A stretch of DNA of 64,000 bases from Cercis canadensis. Lineage: Eukaryota > Streptophyta > Magnoliopsida > Fabales > Fabaceae. Positions 57,113 through 64,000 of this stretch are shown piece after piece. Every line of letters starts with the position of its first letter. Position 1 is the first letter of the stretch. The stretch is taken from the NCBI GenBank assembly GCA_003255065.1, contig QAOA01006931.1:811708-875707 (forward strand), in the 5' to 3' direction. The notes below the pieces were generated by a model that was not told the DNA's origin, made no database searches, and saw only the letters and a program-made list of their open reading frames with translations. A program made the translations under genes and the position numbers.

Positions 57113-60100
57113 TCAGATTAACTCCAAAAACAAGGCTTCTTGCTTGCTGGTTAAGCCAAGTTCACTTAGTGTCATTGCACTTTCTCCATCACTAAAAGCA
57201 CGCCTGGGATACGGTCTCACCTGTCCCGGGAATAACATTAAAGAAGGCACAATCAGACTGACAATACATAATACGAACAAACTATTTTCCTGAATAAGTC
57301 ACAATAATTGACAGCAAGAATGCCAAACTGAGACTCTACTCACCAGTCTATAAGTGCCTGGTTTCACCACCCTACCAATATCTATGAAGTTGAAAAGAGA
57401 CTGAAAAAATCCAGAAGCAGGTTTAGGAAAAAAAATCCCAACAAAAGAAAGAAGGATTAAAGAAAAACATTTTAGCAAGTTTTTACCTGTAAGTTGTCAG
57501 ATCTAAGGAATCGGCGTCCACGACGACTGCCATCTGCCATTCTTACCAACAAGGTCACAGCATTCTCATCATCAGAGGATGGTTCTGGTGGTAGAGAAAC
57601 TTCTTTTGCCGTTAACTGTGTTTCCAATTCCTGACACATAATTACACAAAATGAAAGTATAAGCAACTTGGAAACGGGAGTTTTCCTTCTGCACCGGAGA
57701 AAAGCATGGCATATAGGTTTTGCATAGTCAATATTCTTGCAAAGAAGAGAAAAACCAACAGAAATAATAAATTTTCTTGCAAAGAATTGTGGAATACAGG
57801 GGCACAACAACAACAAAGCTGTTCTTTTGGTTTTTCTGTTTTTGATTTTGGGGGTAGGAAGTGGGATGTTGATGTTGTTAAGGATCAAAATCCCTCCTTT
57901 ACAGTGAGTGAAATACATGAAAATTTTCCATTTTCAAAGTAAGGGAGGTATGTGTAACCCATAAAATACATAAAGATTTATAGAAGGGAGGTGTATGTGA
58001 AACCTATAAAATAAGAAAGGGGGTTACTATTATACTAAACTGTGAAGTAAGGGAGGTCTGTGTAATTTTATCAAATCTCAAAGGAGCTTAGTGTAATTTA
58101 GTCTATAAAATAATTATATAATATTGCATCATGATTTCAATTTTCCATGTTTGAACCAATTAGTACCACTATTTTGAAACTTCTTTTTCTTCAATCTCAT
58201 TAATGTTACATTCTAACTATGCCATCTAATTCAGATTTAGTGACAGCTCATTTGAACATTTTCTGCACCTTTAATCATTTCGTGTTAGAAGATTGCTATA
58301 TTTTCTATAAATTTACATTTCACGCTTGTTTCACCACTTCTATAATGTTTCCTCGCCAATAATATATAATATAATACTTTAAAAAATGTTATTTCATTCG
58401 TTAAGTCCCTACAGAGACATCCTATATTTCATTCCTTGGGTTCCTAGTATTCATCATATAACAGATGAAATACTGAAATGCATTATCTTATGATCGGTTC
58501 ATTATCATGGTGCAATCAAGCATGGTGGTGAAATCAATAATCCCAAGTTACCAAGAAAACTATAAGCCTGGCATAGTTACTTTTCTTTTAGGAAACATGA
58601 AAAAGCAGTGCTACTTAAAGCATAGCCCACCTCATGAAACCTGTATCAGGAAAACAACAACTTGTTCAACACCCACTCCCCCAAGAACAAGATATAACAA
58701 TTAATACGCACAAATCCTACTCAAGCAGAATCTCTTAATATCAAAAGAACAAACAATGCATGACAACCATATTTTGTTACCAGATTGATCCTAAAAATAA
58801 GGGTATGTTTGGTAGGGAGAGTAAAAGGAGTAAAATTTACTTTGTTTTAAATATGTTTGGTTGTAAAAATAAATTGAGGGAAACTTTTTAGGGGGAGTAA
58901 TAGAGGGGGTAATACTTTGGATCCTCTTCACCAATCCCCCATCTCCTCAAACTCTCCTCCCTTCTGCCTCTCTTCATCTTCTCAAATTACTAAGCATACC
59001 AAACATAATAATTAAAGAGTAATGATACTCCCTTAATGTTTACCCCTTTACCCCCAGCCAAACATACCCTAAAAATAAAAATAAAATTGAAAAAGAAATG
59101 TCATCAGCAGCAGGAAGCCAGAGACAAAAGGATAAACCAAGCACTTAGTTGCAATGGCATTTACCTGCTCCTCCTGTAACTTCCTACGAGTTTCCTCTTC
59201 TCTCCGCCTTTCTTCTTCGCGAGCAGCCTCGGCTTCCTCCATGGCCTTCAATTCTTTTTCTCTGTCTGCTTGTAATGATGCAAAATATTCATCATCCTGT
59301 GTTAAATAGCATAGAGAACAATGGATGCAGTTAGATCATCTCCTACAGGTTAAAATTCAAACCAATTCAAGAAATCAGTCAACCTGCTGTTCCCTTATCA
59401 AGCGCTGAGCTGCCAGTGATGGCGAAGGTGGCCGAGGTGCAGGCAGGGGATAGGAACCCCTTGCCTGCATGAACTCATGAGGCGCATAAGGAAAGCGATA
59501 ACCAGTCCCTTCAGGAATGCCACCAAACATTGCAGCCTCAAGCATTACTGCTTCATCATGCTCCTCAGAAGAAATGCCTCCCCACTTTGATTTCAGAGAG
59601 CTCAAACATTAGGAGTTAGGAGGCATGGAAAATATGAAATAATATAAAAAATAAACAGAGAATTATTGTAAATCCGAAACTAGAATTTATAAAAGAGAAG
59701 GACTATACCTCATCAGAATGGAAGGAATTTCCATTATGGTGCGGATGATTACTGCTATCCTGCTGTGCTGTGCTTGATAGTGTACTAGTTTCAGCAACAC
59801 CAACATCTTTGGCAGATTCTGTGGAGCCCAAAGACATACGTCGAGACCTGTTCCTAACTAGAGGCTGCTCCTCTACGTCTTCAGCTTCATCTTGGAAGGA
59901 TGAGTTTCCTGCCTGCAACCTAGATTGACCATGAACACCAATATCAAATTTGAAAATTTTGAAAAAACACATTTTTAAAGAAATTACCAAGTTCTACACC
60001 ATTACTGCGGCAGAGCATTTCCATATACAGGGACACCAAGAAATCATAAAATGAGTGAGTGCCAATAAAGAAGGAAAGAGAATATACCCTCCATTTGACA

Positions 60101-62892
60101 CAGCCATTTGCCCTAGTTCCATCTCAGATGGCTTAGATGGTCCCACTGTTGGAGCTCCAACATCTCCTCCTTGCACATGCCACGCCTTCTCTTGCTCAGC
60201 TGTCTGGACTCATTTCATGTTAGAAGCAGCTCAGGATCTAATACTAATGAAAAGACAAAACAAAAACACTGCTCCTCTTGAATCCTGGCGGTAAGCACTG
60301 TGGTGAACTTACTCAAGACAACAGGTTCAAGGGCTCATGATGTAAAGGAATAAGAAATGAAAATTAAAGGAAGAACCTTCAGGGACAATGAAACGGCATG
60401 GGCAAGTTCAGGATCCTCCAAGTAAGACTGCCTTTGCTGAGGTCCAGTTTCACTTAAATCCTGCATTAGATGGAAAATGAATCCTAAGGAAACCATTCAG
60501 TAGAATAGAGCATGAGAAGATAAATCTAGAAAGAAATTTACAGTTTCTCTGCCAAGTTTTTGATTTGGGAACTTTTCCCCAACATCCCGTTTTGAAGCCT
60601 CAATGGCTGCACGGATCATTTCTTCTTCTATGTCATTGCTATAATCTGGCAAATTCTCAATCTGTGGAGCACTAGGTCTAGCACTCCTGTCAAGTGAAGT
60701 ATCAGCCAAGATCTTATGTTTTTGCTCATCCTGATGTGCAGGATGGGCAGGTGGATTGTCATCACCATCTTCATCATCAATTATGACAGTCCCATGGACA
60801 TCGGGGCCATGGGCATTAACAGTTTCAGTGACATCTTCAATAGTTGGAACATGGCCAGCTTGAGGAGTGGATTGATTACCATCCTTAACTTCTATAGGGA
60901 TCTCCCTTAGCTCTCTTGGATGTGTAATCAATGGTGCTGGGTTTGTTGAATCAGACCGAGTATCAAATATACTTCCACCAATTGTCTGATCAAGAAGAGA
61001 AAACGGATTGTTTCTTGCTGAAGATAAAAGTGATAGAGGTCTGCGGAATTCAGCATGAGGCGGATCATCTACATCCATGAAATCATCTTGTGGAACAGCG
61101 CCGCCATGGGTGCTGGACATGAGGGAATGAATTAAGACACCAGTATCACAATAACAAACACGGATATGCAGAACACAAATGGCAGCAGTAGAGAGAGACA
61201 GGGTAGATTTCTCAAGAATCATGGCTCACTAGTGGCATAAACAGAAAATACCTGGCTGGGATATTCCTATCTCCTTCACTAAAATGTGCATTGACAGCTT
61301 GATTAAGATCACCACCATGCTCCTAACAACAAAAGAGTATTAACATATAACTAGGAGGTATTTCAACAAACTACTTGAGAGCACTGCTCAAGGCTAAAAA
61401 TCTTTGGTCAGAAAAGCTGGACAAAGTTGATTCCGTGAAAGCATACCAGATTCCACAGTTTCACAAAATCTATACACACACACACATAGAAATCAGAAGC
61501 TGAAATTCAAATATGAAGAGTGGGAGTCACATATCCAAAATTCTTATAACAAGCATCAGGAGTAAGTTACAAAGTAAAGCTCCGCGTAAGCATCTGATCT
61601 GCACTCTAAAGATATGATGATTATAGATGAAAAATCTGAAAACTACTAGCTGCAGCTTAATGGTAAGTTATTACTATGACACTTTCTCCACATTTATCTA
61701 CTTTCTGAAAGGCTTTTTATATATACGATTGAGATTATTGGGCAAACATAATTGAACAAGTATATAAACATCATATTTCCTAAGATACTCAAGGATATGC
61801 TAATTTTTGCCACATAGAGCAAAACTTCTCAAGGTAATATTAGTGGGCCAAGTACCCCACTCAAACAAGCTACATTTGCAATCATTGTTATATATTGGGA
61901 ATAACTTGTTTGGATCAGCATATACAATTACGTTAAGTACTATTGAATCATTACAATCTTGCTTGAAATTTCTAAGTAGCTCTCATTCAAATTTCATGCT
62001 TGATTCAAACAGAAATGTTAAGTGCTACATGCTTAGACATTCCTTATTTCTTTTATCTCTTGCGCTTAAAGCTAGTCTCTTCTGAAAAGATTCCATTATT
62101 AGGATGAAATCAATCATCTCTGCTCCACCACCTCCAAATTTTACAACCTCACTCTTCCCATTCTCCGTGCAATTGAACATATTTGGCAAAAAATTGAAAT
62201 TAACCTTATTCATACATAAAATGTAAAGTTTTTATTTTATTCACAAAAATAGCTGAAATTATTCTTCGTTGAAAATATCACTTCCTATTCCAATTTATTC
62301 ATCCATCCTCTTAAGTTCAGACCCCATCTTAGAACTGATTATCGTGACTCTGAAAAAAGACTAACAACCTAACTTTAAGTTTGAAAACAAAAATAGAACT
62401 AATCTAACTCACGTATATAGAATAGACCATATGAATTCCGCCCCAAAATTAAATCAAGGTAAATAATAGAAAAACATCCGGTATAATTTAACTGAAGTCG
62501 AGACTCGTTACTTATAAGGGTCAGCAAACAGAAGCATTAAGGAAATCTAGAATCCTGACTTTGAAGCAAAAAGAACAACGAACAATCAAGCATCATTGTA
62601 AATGTATGGGTTACTAAGTCTAAAGAAATATAGAGCTAAACTAACTGAACAATGCGCAAAAACCCTAACTTTGGCCGATTAACTAACAACAGAAAATTCA
62701 TGTATGAATCTATGTCTTAATTGGTGGTTACTTTTTTTCTTTCAATTCCTATTAAGCCTGGGAGATAATTTGATCATAAATAATCAAATAATAAGAATAA
62801 AAGTTAACCTCGAGCTTTTGCACTGCGATGGCTTCAGATAAGCCCGTGATGCTCATGAATGTCTCAATTGCCTCCTGATTAGGCCTCGCCAT
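57113..62892 (-). CDS. Plant UBX domain-containing protein (PUX13/SAY1-like), 11 exons
   Basis: Adaptor that links the AAA-ATPase CDC48/p97 to ubiquitinated clients. Exons: 62892-62809, 61322-61252, 61112-60542, 60460-60377, 60203-60088, 59919-59709, 59584-59384, 59296-59165, 57630-57487, 57400-57344, 57220-57113. All are GT-AG with closing phases, giving 592 residues. A UBA-like domain comes first (about 1-50: [40 protein letters not shown]). Then [17 protein letters not shown] and a conserved REIPIEVKD block are followed by two UIM-like helices ([29 protein letters not shown]). Next are [20 protein letters not shown] and a Glu/Arg-rich coiled coil ([18 protein letters not shown]). The C-terminal UBX domain (about 512-592) has [17 protein letters not shown] and [21 protein letters not shown]48 binding through UBX is family knowledge. 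Confidence 0.95.
57631..59164 (-). other. Intron 8 of the PUX gene, carrying repeat insertions
   Basis: It contains the Tourist-like MITE at 58801-59069. About 57890-58110 holds a repeat region with GGGAGGTATGTGTAACCCATAA and GGGAGGTGTATGTGAAACCTATAA followed by AGTGTAATTTAGTCTATAA. Related sequence occurs at about 22110-22340. Confidence 0.7.
58798..59072. mobile_element. Tourist-like (PIF/Harbinger) MITE, 269 bp, TSD TAA
   Basis: TAA at 58798-58800 and 59070-59072 flanks an element that begins GGGTATGTTTGG at 58801 and ends CCAAACATACCC at 59069. The terminal 12 bp are perfect inverted repeats. Similarity continues inward, with GGGAGTA-type blocks in both orientations. Size, termini and the 3-bp TWA duplication match Tourist-type MITEs mobilised by PIF/Harbinger transposases. 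The 12-bp terminal match and intact TSD suggest a fairly recent insertion. Confidence 0.93.
61323..62808 (-). other. Intron 1 of the PUX gene
   Basis: The donor GTTAAC follows CTCGAG at 62809 and the acceptor TTGTTAG precedes GAGCATGG at 61322. No embedded gene or clear element seen in this 1.49-kb intron. Confidence 0.75.
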
Positions 62893-64000
62893 TGAAATCT
62901 GAATGGTTTGGAACAGAGAATTCAACTGCAAATTCACTGTTCCTATCTTTCTCTTTTTTAAAAGATTTTTGCTTACTCTCCTTAAAACTAAGGAATAGAT
63001 ATTTGTGTGAATATAGCGGTGGGTGTGTACATAGAGAAGAGATGTGGGCGTTTTCGTCTCGAGGAGATAGTTTCTGGGGTTAATAATGTGAAAATAGTTT
63101 GCACTTCTCCAATCTTCTACGCCATTATGTATCGGTCTCGACTTGGGACTCAAGTAGCTTCAAAAGAATAGATGCTTGCGAGGCCAACAAGTAAAATCCA
63201 TATACACTATCTAGTCTATTAACTTAAAAAAAATGATAAACACTTTCAAGTTAAAACAAAAAATTCATTAAATCAATATTATCAAAGTGAAACATGAAGT
63301 CAATTGATGGCAAAACAACAAAAAAGTTATGAATTCAGAAAGGTGTATCTATATTGTTTGTATGGTTTTTAAATGCTAATTTCTGTTTCTAATTTTTCAT
63401 GACTGTTTGTTAATGTGTGCCCATCCCATTGTCCATGATAAATTGATATATACTTTTTTCGTTTATAAATAAGAAAAGAAAACAAATAGTTAAAGACAAC
63501 CAGAATATAACTTCATATATGGAAACTACTAATAAGTCTTAACTTCCCGTTGTTAAGAATAATATGTTTGTATGTATGGCAACCCCTCAAATTAATTTTT
63601 GTGTGAAGGAAACAAAAATTGGAGGCAACTCCACCACAAATCCAAACTGACACTAATTTTCTTATTTGATTATGATGCAAATATTTTATTTTTAGATTTT
63701 AGAGTTCTCAAAATTTAATTTCGACTAGATAATTCAATATTGTTATAAGTATTTTAAAATAAAATAATCTAAATTGACATTGTAGGATCGAGATAATTTT
63801 CAATTTAAATTTTGTTGATGGTCCTTTATCTGTAATGATTCACTAATTGTAATATATTTTTTCTTAGAGTTCAAAAAATCTATGTGCATAAATATTTTTG
63901 TACTAACNTAACAAAAAAATACATTAGAACCAAACTACAGTCATTTTCCCATACTCTTCTTTCTTAATAGTGAAATACTACTTTTCAAAATTTGGATTGA
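62893..64000. other. Promoter side of the PUX gene and right window edge
   Basis: AT-rich, no gene recognised. One N at 63908 is flanked by TAAC on the left and TAAC on the right, again like an overlap join. Confidence 0.5.

Overview
This is a nuclear genomic window from a flowering plant, most likely a woody, heterozygous eudicot. It is AT-rich and gene-sparse, and its genes have plant-type introns. The families are plant-specific: DREB/AP2 factors, a GRAS factor, an F-box/PP2 protein, a DUF4378 protein, STP hexose carriers and MATE/DTX transporters. The species cannot be named from the sequence. I found no operons, CRISPR arrays, phage or bacterial features. I noticed no tRNA or rRNA genes, but my reading for them was not exhaustive.

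Layout. Left part, all on the minus strand: the 5' portion of a UDP-sugar transporter gene (1-2089, running off the left edge), a three-exon DUF4378 gene (6204-8901), an intronless CBF/DREB1-type gene of the DDF1 type (11368-12135) and an intronless DREB A-4 gene of the ERF027 type (19013-19555). Centre: a four-exon hexose/H+ symporter on the plus strand (22724-24875), a decayed LINE reverse-transcriptase relic on the minus strand (about 25950-26890) and an intronless MATE transporter on the plus strand (30280-32055). Right part, all minus: a BAG co-chaperone (37042-38216), an MBOAT lysophospholipid acyltransferase (40192-43239), an F-box PP2-A protein (46382-48906), the GRAS factor SCL28 (52373-54457) and an 11-exon UBX-domain (PUX) protein (57113-62892). 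For the spliced genes I placed every junction by hand; the exon phases close in each case.

The genes are not one pathway. They do appear to be an ancestral neighbourhood. From memory of the Arabidopsis map, the orthologues lie in three separate blocks: AT1G12600-AT1G12710, AT1G63030-AT1G63100 and AT4G23010-AT4G23040. This window carries members of all three together.

The strongest unexplained structure is in the assembly. Most of the N positions sit between two near-identical copies of the same sequence: 249/238 bp at 2312-2799, about 1.3 kb around the 661-N gap at 14167-14827, 197 bp at 20326-20720 and 161 bp at 30930-31252. The copies differ by a few SNPs or indels. They look like overlapping contig ends or allelic contigs that were never merged. 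One of them puts an in-frame, artificial 54-codon duplication into the MATE gene.

Intergenic DNA and introns hold many small inverted-repeat elements. The best supported are a Tourist-like MITE with a TAA target duplication (58801-59069, in a PUX intron) and a Mutator-like MITE with a 9-bp duplication (16620-16799). The SCL28 upstream region carries two perfect MSA (mitosis-specific activator) elements and one near match. The UDP-sugar transporter gene has a 29-nt exon followed by a GC-AG intron.
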